Positions 9,453 to 18,073 of a DNA stretch of 64,000 nt are shown piece by piece. Position numbers and translations under genes: made by a program. How positions within the stretch are numbered: position 1 is the stretch's first letter; each line of letters opens with the position of its first letter. Source of the DNA: Leptospirales bacterium (GTDB taxonomy: Bacteria; Spirochaetota; Leptospiria; Leptospirales; Leptonemataceae); the NCBI GenBank assembly GCA_019694655.1, contig JAIBBN010000003.1, positions 1 to 64,000 of the forward strand. Direction: 5' to 3'. Under the pieces are notes generated by a model. That model searched no databases. It saw only the letters and a program-made list of their open reading frames with translations, and was not told the origin of the DNA.

Positions 9453-10652
9453 ATGAAGCAAGGTTCACCGCAGATTGGCCGGCGCAGCACTCGCCGTGAT
9501 TTCCTGAAACAATCGGCGATGCTGTTTGGGGCCGCAGCGCTGGCCCAGCGTTGTCTCAGCGCGCCACGACAGAGCGGCGAAGCCGGCGACGATCCGATTG
9601 CCAACGCCCTGGCCGCGGGCCTCGGCCAGCAGCCGATTCTGGTCGTGCTCAATGCCGGAATTACGGCGCCCAATCCGCACAACACTCAGGCCTGGAAATT
9701 CCGGCAGCTATCGCCGACCGAGGCTCTGCTTTATGTTGATGAGAGTCGGACGCTGCCCGTCACCGATCCAGGCTTTCGCCAGATCCACATGGGTCAGGGG
9801 GCCCTGCTGGAATTGTGCGCCATAGCTGCCACGCGCCTGCAGATGAAGGCCGAAATCGAGCTTTTCCCAGAGGGCTATCGCCTTCCCGAATCTATTGGAA
9901 GAAAGCCGGTCGCCCGTCTTCGCCTGCTATCTGGAGGCCCGCAATCGCCGCTGGCCGCCTTCATAGCACAGCGCCATACGGTGCGGGCCGCCTTCCATGG
10001 CCCATGGATCAGCCAGCAGGAATACCAGGAGCTGGCGCGCCTTGCTGCACCGCGCATCAGCCTTCTGTCCAGCGTAAAGGACGAGTCGGAGCTTGAGGGT
10101 CACCTGCAGCGGCACATGGCCGGCTTTGAACTGGAATCCAGTCGTCGCCGGACGGCCGATGAATCGCGGCGCTGGCTGCGCATCGGCGATCAGGAAAACC
10201 AGACGCTGCGCGATGGCATCTCGCTGGCCGGCAATGGCATCAGTGGTCTGCGCCGATTTGTGGCGGAGACCTTCTTTTTGAGCCGCGAGCCGGAGAGCTA
10301 CTACGAGCCGTCGGGACAGCGACAGTTTCTGGAAATCTATCGTCAGAATCTATTCAGCGTCCGCGGTCACACCTTGCTGATCACCCCAGGCAACGACGTT
10401 CGCAGCTGGGTTTTGTGCGGCGGCGACTACCTTCGCTACCAGCTGGCGGCCGCCAGTCTGGGACTGGTGATGCGGCCCATGAGTCAGTTGATGCAGGAAT
10501 TTGAAGAGATGCGACCCCTGCGCGAAGAATACGATCGCTGGAACAAGATTCGATCGCCGGCAAAAATCCAGATCAGCGCGCTGCTTGGTCGCAGCGACTA
10601 CGACTTCTACGCGCCACGGCGGCCGCTGCAGAGTATGCTCCTATCCGCCTGA
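9453..10652 (+). CDS. Tat-exported nitroreductase-family protein (Acg-like)
   Basis: This 399-residue protein begins with a twin-arginine signal (TRRDFLKQSAMLFGAAAL, about residues 13-30), so it should be exported folded with its cofactor. The body resembles the Acg branch of FMN-binding nitroreductases: APNPHNTQAWKF near residue 70 for flavin/substrate contacts, a central GQGALLELCAIAATRLQ helix and a C-terminal LRYQLAAASLGL helix. The start at 9453 places the Arg pair correctly. A start further upstream would overlap the divergent cyclase gene. The electron donor in the periplasm and the substrate are unknown. Confidence 0.82.
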   Translation: MKQGSPQIGRRSTRRDFLKQSAMLFGAAALAQRCLSAPRQSGEAGDDPIANALAAGLGQQPILVVLNAGITAPNPHNTQAWKFRQLSPTEALLYVDESRTLPVTDPGFRQIHMGQGALLELCAIAATRLQMKAEIELFPEGYRLPESIGRKPVARLRLLSGGPQSPLAAFIAQRHTVRAAFHGPWISQQEYQELARLAAPRISLLSSVKDESELEGHLQRHMAGFELESSRRRTADESRRWLRIGDQENQTLRDGISLAGNGISGLRRFVAETFFLSREPESYYEPSGQRQFLEIYRQNLFSVRGHTLLITPGNDVRSWVLCGGDYLRYQLAAASLGLVMRPMSQLMQEFEEMRPLREEYDRWNKIRSPAKIQISALLGRSDYDFYAPRRPLQSMLLSA

Positions 10653-10748
10653 TTCATTTGCAACATGGTGCGGGAGGCGCCGCGGAGGCCTTGACAGGCC
10701 AGGCGGGGCGCGGACTGACTGGCGGCCCGTCGCAGCATCCTGCCGTCC

Positions 10749-12092
10749 ATGCGTTCGCTTCGTCCGACAGAATATCTCAAGGCCTCGCTGCGCGCCGGGA
10801 TTTGCGCTCCCTCTTTTTTGTGGCGACCGTATCGGTCGTTGGCGTCCGTGCGCGCCTACCAGACAGTGCGCATTCGAAAATTGTTGGAACATGCATATTG
10901 TAATACTGCCTTTTACCGCAGGCTATATGACCGCGCGGGAGTCCATCCCCGGCAATTCCGTAAACTGGAAGATCTTTCGCATTTCCCTACTGTATCCAAG
11001 AACGATCTGGTACAGGCCCTGCAGCGCGGCGAACTTGGCCGGCGACCGAGACAGTGCATTGATTCGGTCAGCTCCGGATCCAGCGGCCAGGTCATCGAGG
11101 TGCGTCACAATGTGAATGAGTTGCACCCCTATGCTGTAGGTCGTTTTCGGATTCTGAACATCAGCGGCCAGCTGTGGCCCTGGACGTCGACGCTCTATGT
11201 GTACACCTCGGCCTTTCCGGCGCGCTCCTATTTTGGTTTGTTTCCTTCGCGGTTCATACCCACGCTGGCGCCGCTGGAGTCGATTGTCGATGCGCTGCGA
11301 CGATTTCGGCCCCGAATTCTTTGTATCTATCCCTCGCGACTGGATGACCTTGCACAGTTCTTGAGTCCGGCGCAGTGCCGCGGACTGGGTCTTGGCTTGA
11401 TCAGCTTGAATTCCGAACTTTCCAGCGCCGCCCAGCGCGAAGCCTGGTCCGAACGCTTTAGCTGTCGCGTACTCGACGAGTATTCAACGGAGGAGCTGGG
11501 CTGGGTTGCGGCGCAATGCGCTTTCGGTCGCTACCACCTGTGGGAGGACATGAGCTATATCGAGACGCTTCGCTTTGATAGCGATGCCGCCAGCGATCAG
11601 GGAGAGATCTGTGGAATAAATCTGCACAATTTCGCCACGCCCTTCATCCGTTATCGCCAGGGCGACGCCGGCGCGATTGGCCTTGAGCGCTGTCCTTGCG
11701 GAAGGCAATTTCGCACGCTCAGTCATCTCGAAGGTCGCAACAATGACGCCTTCCGCTTCGGCGCGCTGCGACTCTCGCCGGCCGTCCTGCTTGACGGCGT
11801 CTACTCGCTGCTGCTGGAGCGCCCGCTGCCCATTGCCGACTTTCGGCTCTGGCAGTTGGAAGAGAATCTGGTGCGATTCTATGCGCGCCCGGCATCCGGC
11901 GCAGATGACCGACTGGCGCTGGAAATCATGCAGCGCCTCCGTCCGCTCTTCCCGGATCACGTTCGCCTGGAGGTGGAGATCGCTGCCGAACTTCCAAAAA
12001 CTGCTCGCGGGAAACGCAATCCAATTCGATCGCTGTTGGGCGAACATGGCGCGACTGGTCTACAATCAGGTATGGGAGGACTTCGCCGTTGA
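10749..12092 (+). CDS. PaaK/CapK-like adenylate-forming enzyme
   Basis: This 447-residue protein belongs to the phenylacetate-CoA ligase-like (COG1541) group. These enzymes activate a carboxylic acid with ATP as an acyl-adenylate. Visible motifs are the Ser/Gly-rich loop SVSSGSSGQVIEV (about residues 105-117), the acidic DEYSTEELG motif, the FIRYRQGD adenylate-binding motif (about residue 300) and a C-terminal KTARGKRNPI lysine. It overlaps the BtaA-like gene by 47 bases in another frame, so the two are coupled. The acid substrate is unknown. The context (betaine-lipid-like transferase, carotenoid protein) suggests lipid or pigment tailoring rather than phenylacetate degradation. Confidence 0.85.
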   Translation: MRSLRPTEYLKASLRAGICAPSFLWRPYRSLASVRAYQTVRIRKLLEHAYCNTAFYRRLYDRAGVHPRQFRKLEDLSHFPTVSKNDLVQALQRGELGRRPRQCIDSVSSGSSGQVIEVRHNVNELHPYAVGRFRILNISGQLWPWTSTLYVYTSAFPARSYFGLFPSRFIPTLAPLESIVDALRRFRPRILCIYPSRLDDLAQFLSPAQCRGLGLGLISLNSELSSAAQREAWSERFSCRVLDEYSTEELGWVAAQCAFGRYHLWEDMSYIETLRFDSDAASDQGEICGINLHNFATPFIRYRQGDAGAIGLERCPCGRQFRTLSHLEGRNNDAFRFGALRLSPAVLLDGVYSLLLERPLPIADFRLWQLEENLVRFYARPASGADDRLALEIMQRLRPLFPDHVRLEVEIAAELPKTARGKRNPIRSLLGEHGATGLQSGMGGLRR

Positions 12093-13044
12093 TCTTCATG
12101 CGCTGCGACCGAAGGACGGCGAGCGCGCCCTGGTGATCGCTTCTGGCGGATGCCAGGCATTGAATCTACTGCTCAGTCCCGTGGCTTCGGTTCTGGCTGT
12201 TGATCACAACGAAGCGCAGACGCGTTTGCTTGATAACAAGATGCAGTTTGTTGCCAGCGGAGATTACCAGGGACTCTGGGAGCATTATGGCATCCCCGCG
12301 CAGCGTCGCGCCGGCTCAGTGTATCGACGCGGCGCCTATGGCCGCTTTCCGGTGATTCGCGCCTACCTGCGTGCGGTCTGCGGACCGGCCGCATTGCAGG
12401 CCCTGGCGGAAGCTGCCAACGGCGCTGAGCGGCGCCAGGTCTTGCTGCGTCGCGTGGAGCCGGCGCTCTGGAATGGCTTTTCCCGAATCCTGCCCACGGC
12501 CGCCGCCTTGCTTTGCGGATTGCACTGGCGGCAGGCGCTGGGCGCCGCGCGGCACGGTCAATTCTGGCTGCGTCGCGCCTGCGCCGGTCGGCTGCGGCGC
12601 ATTCTGGGTCGCTTTGCGCTGCGCGAAAACTACTACTGGAATCAATTGATCGATGGCGCGTATGCCTCCGAGGCGCATGCGCCTCCTTACCTGCAGGCTC
12701 GAAATTTTTCCCGACTGCAATCGCGCCTCTCTCAAGTACAAAACGTTCACGGCAGTTTGCATGCTGTACTCGCGTTGCAGCCGTCGGCCAGCGTGGACCT
12801 GTTCAATTTGCTTGATCTTCCTGAGTTCCTGGACAACGCCGGCCGCCGCGAGCTGCTAACTGAACTGGTTCGCGTCGCTCGTCCGGGAGCGCGCCTCTTG
12901 ACGCGAAGCTTTGCTCCGCGCGGCGTCCTGCCGACGCACGAAGCGCTCAGTTACCAGCGCTCGCTTTCCTCACGCTTGTCGCGCTGCGAGCGTACAGCCA
13001 GTTATGCGCGCGTCCATCTCTATCATGTCGATAGCACGATCTAG
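12046..13044 (+). CDS. btaA: BtaA-like SAM:diacylglycerol 3-amino-3-carboxypropyltransferase (DUF3419)
   Basis: This 332-residue protein has the BtaA/DUF3419 signature. It opens with VYNQVWED, followed by a Rossmann-like SAM site (ALVIASGGCQALNLLL, about residues 30-45) and VLAVDHNEAQTRLLDNKMQ. Later motifs are RENYYWNQ and PPYLQARNFSRLQSRL with VHGSL. BtaA moves the aminocarboxypropyl group of SAM onto diacylglycerol, the first step to betaine lipids (DGTS). The usual partner BtaB, a SAM N-methyltransferase, is not in the window. The product may therefore be the unmethylated lipid or a different acceptor may be used. The ATG at 12046 lies inside the upstream gene. Confidence 0.82.
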   Translation: MARLVYNQVWEDFAVDLHALRPKDGERALVIASGGCQALNLLLSPVASVLAVDHNEAQTRLLDNKMQFVASGDYQGLWEHYGIPAQRRAGSVYRRGAYGRFPVIRAYLRAVCGPAALQALAEAANGAERRQVLLRRVEPALWNGFSRILPTAAALLCGLHWRQALGAARHGQFWLRRACAGRLRRILGRFALRENYYWNQLIDGAYASEAHAPPYLQARNFSRLQSRLSQVQNVHGSLHAVLALQPSASVDLFNLLDLPEFLDNAGRRELLTELVRVARPGARLLTRSFAPRGVLPTHEALSYQRSLSSRLSRCERTASYARVHLYHVDSTI

Positions 13045-14026
13045 CGCCGCGAACAAATGGGGACAGGACCTGTGGCGCCATTTGCCGTTGCTCTGCAATT
13101 TGAGCTGGCCGCTGCTGCTGCTTGACTGGCTGCCGGCTTCGCCAGACGGGCTGCCCTGGCTGCATTTTGGCACGCTCTTGTTCCCGCTGAGCGCTGCCGC
13201 GGTCTATGGCGCCGCCCTTCGCAGGCTGGACCGCGGGTTGTTGCCGCGTTTCTGGATCGGAGCGCTGCTTTTTGCGCTGGCAACGATAGTTGTGTTGTAC
13301 AGACAAAAAAATCCTTCGGCAGTAAGCCCGCCGCGACTCTGGACGGAGCTGCTGTTGCTGCTCTGGACCGTGCTGCTGGCCCTGCATTGCCGTCAGCGCT
13401 TTGGAACGTTGCGCTTGGTGCAATTGTTTCCGGTCGCCGGAATCTACGCCTTGCTTGCTGAAAACGGCGGCATTCAGATGGGCTTTTTTGAGGAGCACGG
13501 CTACAATTTTTACGCGCCGGGGACCGCCACGCCATTGGCAGCAGTCTGCGGCTGGCTCACTGTTTACTATCCAGCATTCTGGCTGCAACGGAGCATAATG
13601 CAAGCCTGGCCGCGGCTCTCTGGATATGCGCTATCGGGACGCGCGGGCAACGCGCTCAGAATTCTGATCGCGGCCGCGACGATGGCGCTGCTGGCGTTGC
13701 TGACCGATTTGCATCTGGATCCGGTCGCAGTCAAACTTGGCTACTGGAGCTTTCATCCTGCACTGACGCCAGTCTTTGCCGGCATACCGCCGGTCAATTT
13801 CAGCAGCTGGTTTTGTTCTGTATTCAGTTTTGCTCTGGCAGCGCTGTTGCTCGATGCACTTGCCGTGCGCAAGCCGCTGCTCTCATTGCTGGTTCTGCTG
13901 TTTGCAATTCCGGTCGTACTGGGCCTTGCCTTTGCCCTGAATTTTGGATTGCTGGCGGCGCTGGAGGGTATTGAGGGCCCGTCCTGGCGGCTGCTGCGCG
14001 CCTACCTGATGGCCTTGCGCCTGTAA
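13025..14026 (+). CDS. Carotenoid biosynthesis membrane protein (CruF/DUF422-like)
   Basis: This 333-residue polytopic protein has about eight hydrophobic helices. Family motifs are NGGIQMGFFEEHGYNFY (about residues 145-160), a DLHLDPVAVKLGYWSF block (about 235-250) and GIPPVNFSSWFCSVFSF. CruF adds water across the 1',2' bond of carotene precursors such as gamma-carotene; members of the wider family are called carotenoid biosynthesis proteins. No phytoene or lycopene enzymes are in the window. Starts at 13004 and 13025 are both possible. The latter overlaps the BtaA-like gene by 20 bases and begins just before the first helix. The specific reaction is an inference. Confidence 0.7.
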   Translation: MSIARSSAANKWGQDLWRHLPLLCNLSWPLLLLDWLPASPDGLPWLHFGTLLFPLSAAAVYGAALRRLDRGLLPRFWIGALLFALATIVVLYRQKNPSAVSPPRLWTELLLLLWTVLLALHCRQRFGTLRLVQLFPVAGIYALLAENGGIQMGFFEEHGYNFYAPGTATPLAAVCGWLTVYYPAFWLQRSIMQAWPRLSGYALSGRAGNALRILIAAATMALLALLTDLHLDPVAVKLGYWSFHPALTPVFAGIPPVNFSSWFCSVFSFALAALLLDALAVRKPLLSLLVLLFAIPVVLGLAFALNFGLLAALEGIEGPSWRLLRAYLMALRL

Positions 14027-14044
14027 GCGACCGCCGGCGATCGC

Positions 14045-14803
14045 TCAGGCCGACGCGCCGGGCGGTCGCCAGTACCACCATTTGCAAAATCGCCGGAAGC
14101 GCAGTGCGCCGGGGAAGAGGGCGATAAAGAGCAGAGTGCGCAATGCAAACCACGAGGAGTGCCAGCGAAGTTTGCGGCTGGAAGTCGTTGGCGGCCACTG
14201 CCGGATCATGACAAAGGGCCTTGCCTGCATTTTTCCCCAGCGACGAAGTCGACGATAAAAGAAAAGATCTTCGGCGGCATAGTAGCGTTCATCAAAGCCT
14301 CCGATTTCCAGCGCGGCGTGGCGTTGCGCATAGAGAAAGCAACCGGCGGCCAGATCAAAAGCGCTGGAAAAATGCCGCCACAGGGCGGCGCTCCAGCGCG
14401 CAAATCCAGAGCCCTCATCCTCGAAGCGCAGCGCAGAGCCGCCGCCGCAGGCCCCGGCCTGCAGTTCTTGAAGGCAGGCGGAAAGCAGGGGCGCACTGAC
14501 AATGGTATCGGCGTCCAGGAATACGACGTAGCGTCCCATTGCAGCCTGCAGCCCGGCATTGCGGGCGCGGGCGATTTGATTGTGCGCTTCAAATACTACG
14601 CGGGCCTGAAATTGCCGCGCCACATCGGCCGTTGCGTCTGAGGAGTTGTTGTCAACGACGATGATTTCGCTGCCGACCGGAAGCGCAAGCAGCGCGGAGC
14701 GGAGCGCCGCCAGGGTCGCTGGCAGGTAGCGCTCTTCATTGTAGGCCGGAATGATCGCCGACAGTTGCGGCGCCTCCGCCGGCCCAGGCTTGTCGCGCAT
14801 CAC
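14045..14803 (-). CDS. Family 2 glycosyltransferase
   Basis: This 252-residue enzyme has a GT-A fold. It opens with SAIIPAYNEERYLPATL, carries the nucleotide-sugar/metal site VFLDADT (about residues 95-101) and has an acceptor-side ED in YYAAEDLFFYRRLRRWGK (about 172). A C-terminal hydrophobic and basic stretch (about 215-245) probably attaches it to the membrane. It is convergent with the carotenoid gene, and its start overlaps the stop of the hydrolase-like lipoprotein by 4 bases. Cyanobacterial CruF often neighbours a carotenoid glycosyltransferase (CruG). A role in carotenoid glycosylation is possible but unproven here. Confidence 0.88.
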   Translation of the reverse strand: MMRDKPGPAEAPQLSAIIPAYNEERYLPATLAALRSALLALPVGSEIIVVDNNSSDATADVARQFQARVVFEAHNQIARARNAGLQAAMGRYVVFLDADTIVSAPLLSACLQELQAGACGGGSALRFEDEGSGFARWSAALWRHFSSAFDLAAGCFLYAQRHAALEIGGFDERYYAAEDLFFYRRLRRWGKMQARPFVMIRQWPPTTSSRKLRWHSSWFALRTLLFIALFPGALRFRRFCKWWYWRPPGASA

Positions 14804-15594
14804 CGCTGGCTGCCGGCAAATGGGTCGTCTGGCGGCCGGCGATTGGCTGCGGGCGAAAACACGCCGTGGTCAAAGAAGTGCAGCAGCTCTGACGCCAGCG
14901 CATCAAAATGAATGTACATTGCGTCGTGGTGCATGTCGACGTAGATGGCGTCGGCAAAGGATTGCTGAAAGGATTGCGGCGCAAAGGAGATCGGCCCCAT
15001 TGCCTCCGCTTCGGCTCGGTAGCGACGAAGCAGCGGCGAGGCCTGCGCTTCAATGAGCAATCCAAGGCGCAGGTGGCCGGTCGGCGGCGGGACTGGATAA
15101 GGCGTCTGCGCCAGATCAAACAGAACCTGGCCGTAGAGAATCCGCGCCGGCAGGCTCAATTCCTGGGCGGCTATGGCCGGCGCGCGCTCCTGCAGCGGAC
15201 TGCGATCATAAATCAAAGAACGCAGATTGGGCAAAGGGCGCTCCTGAAGCAGCGCATTCAATGACCAGGCCCCGGCAATAAACGCGAAAACATGAAGAGC
15301 CCTGTAGCCTTCCAGCGATTGCTCTCTTACAAAAGTGTGCAGCGCCTCGCGGCTTTCCGCCAGCCCATCGCGCCGGATGTAGTCGGCGACATATACGTCA
15401 TAACCGTGCGGTCGGGCTATTTCGGCGAAGCGCTGCATCGCTCGGCGGCCGGCGCGATTGTAGCCGAATCCTGGCAAAATCAGTATTGCGCTGCGCTCTG
15501 CAATGGACGGCTGCGTTGGGCGGACTGCCCCTGGGCTGCAGGCTGCGAGCATGGTCAGAATTGCTGCAACGAGGACGGCGAGAATGCGGCGCAT
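14800..15594 (-). CDS. Lipoprotein with alpha/beta-hydrolase-like fold, nucleophile not evident
   Basis: This 264-residue exported protein has a lipobox-like LAACS at about residues 16-20. The body follows the alpha/beta-hydrolase order: a strand with ILILPGFGYNRAG (oxyanion loop, about 37-49), GYDVYVADYIRRDG, a helix, then HVFAFIAGAWSLNAL where the GxSxG nucleophile elbow would be. That position reads FIAGAWS, so the usual serine is missing or displaced. A late Asp/His pair can be seen (VDMHHDAMYIHFD). It may be a non-catalytic binding relative or use another nucleophile. It is coupled to the GT2 gene by an ATGA overlap. Confidence 0.6.
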   Translation of the reverse strand: MRRILAVLVAAILTMLAACSPGAVRPTQPSIAERSAILILPGFGYNRAGRRAMQRFAEIARPHGYDVYVADYIRRDGLAESREALHTFVREQSLEGYRALHVFAFIAGAWSLNALLQERPLPNLRSLIYDRSPLQERAPAIAAQELSLPARILYGQVLFDLAQTPYPVPPPTGHLRLGLLIEAQASPLLRRYRAEAEAMGPISFAPQSFQQSFADAIYVDMHHDAMYIHFDALASELLHFFDHGVFSPAANRRPPDDPFAGSQR

Positions 15595-15674
15595 AGCGCT
15601 GAGGATGTCCAGTCAGCCTGGGTTTGTAAACAAATTCCGATTGCCTCATCGACAATGGCGTTGGAACGGTGGCG

Positions 15675-16292
15675 ATGCCTTCGATCTACCAACTGAAGCC
15701 GGCGTTTCAGGATTTGCTGCGTCCGGCGGCGCGTTTGCTGGTTCGCGCGGGCATCAGCGCCAATCAAGTCACCGTTTTTGCTGCGGCGCTCTCCGTGGCC
15801 TGCGGAGCGGCGCTCTTTTTCTATTCGCAGTGGCGATGGCCTCTACTGCTTGTTCCAGGATTGCTCTTTGTGCGCATGGCGCTGAACGCCCTGGACGGCA
15901 TGCTGGCTCGCGAATTTGGACAGAAGAGCGATCTCGGCGCTTTCTTGAATGAGCTGGGCGATGTAATCGCCGATTCGGCCATCTATCTGGGTTTTGCGCC
16001 GCTGCTGCCGCTCTGGCCGCTATTTTTTTTCACGCTGCTGGCCATGCTTACGGAATTTGCCGGATTGGTTGCCCTGCAGACGGGAAGACTGCGACGCTAC
16101 GATGGACCGCTTGGCAAGAGCGATCGAGCGTTTCTCTTTGGATTGTTGGCACTTCTTTTGTATTTTCTTGGCGCCTTGCCCTATCTGAACTGGGCCTTGT
16201 GGATTGCTTGCCTGCTGCTGCTGATCACGGTGGTCCAGCGTGTGCGATTGGCTTTGCAGGCGCCGACGCCGGGCGCGGCAACCCAGGCCTGA
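15675..16292 (+). CDS. CDP-alcohol phosphatidyltransferase (YnbA-like)
   Basis: This 205-residue, 5-6 helix membrane enzyme moves a phosphatidyl group from CDP-diacylglycerol to an alcohol. Its CDP-alcohol motif is NALDGMLAR followed eight residues later by GAFLNELGD. In the general motif D1xxDGxxAR...GxxxD3xxxD4, the first and third Asp are Asn here while D4 is kept. From memory, E. coli YnbA also has Asn at the first and third positions (NALDGMLAR, LNETGD), so this looks like a subfamily trait, not damage. The ATG at 15675 matches the YnbA N-terminus (MxxYQxKPxFQxLLRP). A GTG six bases upstream is the alternative. It leads the operon with the next two genes. Confidence 0.88.
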   Translation: MPSIYQLKPAFQDLLRPAARLLVRAGISANQVTVFAAALSVACGAALFFYSQWRWPLLLVPGLLFVRMALNALDGMLAREFGQKSDLGAFLNELGDVIADSAIYLGFAPLLPLWPLFFFTLLAMLTEFAGLVALQTGRLRRYDGPLGKSDRAFLFGLLALLLYFLGALPYLNWALWIACLLLLITVVQRVRLALQAPTPGAATQA

Positions 16293-16311
16293 TTTTTATC
16301 GAGGACAGCAA

Positions 16312-17256
16312 ATGAGCACGGCAGGCTGGATTGAAGCGAAACCGGTTATCGTATATGCCTTCGGACTGATCTTCGGCTTTTTGATACTGGCATCGGCAGC
16401 GACCCTGGGGCTGCAGCGCTGGCGGGGCGGGCTGGAGGTCGTCTGGTTGCGCATCAAGACCTGGTGGATCATGGCGGCCATCCTTGCCGTGGCCATGCTC
16501 GGTCGGCAATGGATTACCATTTGCTTCTTCGCGCTCTTGAGTTTTCTGGCGCTGCGCGAATTCCTCTCGCTCATTCCTACGCGTCGCGCCGATCGCATCA
16601 TCCTGCTGGTTGCTTTCCTTGCGATTCCCCTGCAGTACTGGCTGGTTTATGCAAAATGGTATGGGCTGTTCATCACCCTGATCCCTGTGTTTGGATTCTT
16701 GCTTTTCCCCTCTTTGATGGCGGCTACCGGCCAGACCGACGGCTTCCTGAAAGCGGTCTCCAGCGTTCACTGGGGCCTGATGACAGCCGTCTTTTCAATT
16801 TCCCATGCGGCCTATCTTCTTGCGCTCCCGGCGGAAGGGAATCCGCGCGCCGGCGGCATGGGCTTGCTGCTTTATTTGCTGGTTCTTACTCAATTGAATG
16901 ACGTGCTGCAATTTCTATGGGGCAAGAGCCTGGGTCGTCGTAAGATAACGCCGGCGGTCAGTCCCAATAAGACCTGGGAGGGAATGCTTGGCGGCCTGGC
17001 CAGCAGCACCGTCCTCTCCTGGCTGATCGCTCCGTGGCTCACGCCGCTCGATCTGCCGCAGTCTCTGTGGATGGGCGCGCTGCTATCGGCGGCCGGATTT
17101 CTGGGCGACATCAACATGTCCGCGGTCAAACGCGATATTCGGGTCAAGGATTCCGGCAGCATCCTTCCGGGCCATGGCGGCATTCTGGATCGCGTGGACA
17201 GCCTCACCTTTACGGCGCCGCTGATGTTTCATATCGTCTACTACTTGCACTACTGA
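16312..17256 (+). CDS. Phosphatidate cytidylyltransferase (CdsA/YnbB-like)
   Basis: This 314-residue integral membrane enzyme makes CDP-diacylglycerol from CTP and phosphatidic acid. The diagnostic C-terminal signature is complete: SAVKRDIRVKDSG and then LPGHGGILDRVDS. The preceding loop SPNKTWEGMLGG is also typical. About eight hydrophobic helices span the chain. The ATG at 16312 has a GAGGA six to nine bases upstream. It lies 19 bases after the CDP-alcohol transferase gene, so substrate maker and user are made together. A housekeeping cdsA may exist elsewhere; this one groups with the E. coli ynbAB arrangement. Confidence 0.93.
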   Translation: MSTAGWIEAKPVIVYAFGLIFGFLILASAATLGLQRWRGGLEVVWLRIKTWWIMAAILAVAMLGRQWITICFFALLSFLALREFLSLIPTRRADRIILLVAFLAIPLQYWLVYAKWYGLFITLIPVFGFLLFPSLMAATGQTDGFLKAVSSVHWGLMTAVFSISHAAYLLALPAEGNPRAGGMGLLLYLLVLTQLNDVLQFLWGKSLGRRKITPAVSPNKTWEGMLGGLASSTVLSWLIAPWLTPLDLPQSLWMGALLSAAGFLGDINMSAVKRDIRVKDSGSILPGHGGILDRVDSLTFTAPLMFHIVYYLHY

Positions 17257-17351
17257 TGCTCACCGAACAATTGGAGCGAGTTCCAATACCCCATCCGTGG
17301 TGTTTTGGGACCGGCTCTAAGGACAGTGGGGGACGGAGGTCAAAGGCCAAA

Positions 17352-17996
17352 ATGATTCGCAGTCTGACGCGCTTTCTCTTTTTCAATCTAGTAGCGCGCC
17401 CCATCCTGTTTCTGTACCTCGGCGTCGCTACACGCAATCGCCAGAGACTGCCGCAGCGCGGGCCAGCGATTATCGTCGCCAATCATAACAGTCACCTGGA
17501 TGCGCTGGCATTGTTGACCATCTTTCCACGTCGTGCAGCGCGCTACCTGCGTCCGGTGGCGGCGGCCGACTATTTTTTACGAAACCGCCTGCTGGCCTGG
17601 TTCTCATTGAATGTAATTGGAATCATCCCGCTCAGTCGCCGTCCGGGACGGTCTGGCGGCGATCCGCTGGAGGCCTGCAGCGAGGCCTTGCAAAGGGGCG
17701 AGGTCCTGATTCTCTTTCCCGAGGGATCGCGCGGCGAAGCGGAGCGTATGTCCCCGCTCAAGAGCGGCGTTGCTCATCTTGTGGAAAGACATCCGGCGAC
17801 GCCGATCATTCCCGTGTTTCTTCACGGTCTGGGCAAGGCGCTGCCGCGCGGACAGTTTGTCCTTGTACCCTTTCAGTGTACGGCAATTGTCGGCGAAGCC
17901 CTTTACTGGACCGGGCAGCGCGATTCCTTCATGCAAAGCCTGCAGGCGGCGCTGCAGCGCCTCGCCGAGGAAGGGCAGTTTCCGGCCTGGGACTAG
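17352..17996 (+). CDS. plsC: 1-acylglycerol-3-phosphate acyltransferase
   Basis: This 214-residue membrane-associated acyltransferase turns lysophosphatidate into phosphatidate, the substrate of the preceding gene product. Block I is HNSHLD (the HX4D catalytic motif, about residues 46-51) and block III is FPEGSRG (about 123-129). PIIPVFLHG follows as block IV. An N-terminal hydrophobic helix (about 5-25) anchors it. It follows the cytidylyltransferase by 95 bases. Together the three genes could supply a complete short route from lysophosphatidate to a phospholipid head-group product. Confidence 0.92.
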   Translation: MIRSLTRFLFFNLVARPILFLYLGVATRNRQRLPQRGPAIIVANHNSHLDALALLTIFPRRAARYLRPVAAADYFLRNRLLAWFSLNVIGIIPLSRRPGRSGGDPLEACSEALQRGEVLILFPEGSRGEAERMSPLKSGVAHLVERHPATPIIPVFLHGLGKALPRGQFVLVPFQCTAIVGEALYWTGQRDSFMQSLQAALQRLAEEGQFPAWD

Positions 17997-18073
17997 CGTA
18001 GTCAGGGACGGACTTTTTCCACAGTCGACTAGAAACGATTGCCAGCCCGAAGCCGGACGGAGAAGACAACGTC

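Noticed and set aside
14026-14060. Hairpin between the convergent carotenoid and GT2 genes as a terminator
   Set aside because: The stem is short, has a mismatch and almost no loop, and has no T-run on either strand.
15675-16292. Inactive CDP-alcohol transferase because of two Asp-to-Asn changes
   Set aside because: The same Asn positions are, as far as I recall, normal for the YnbA subfamily, and the catalytic last Asp is kept.
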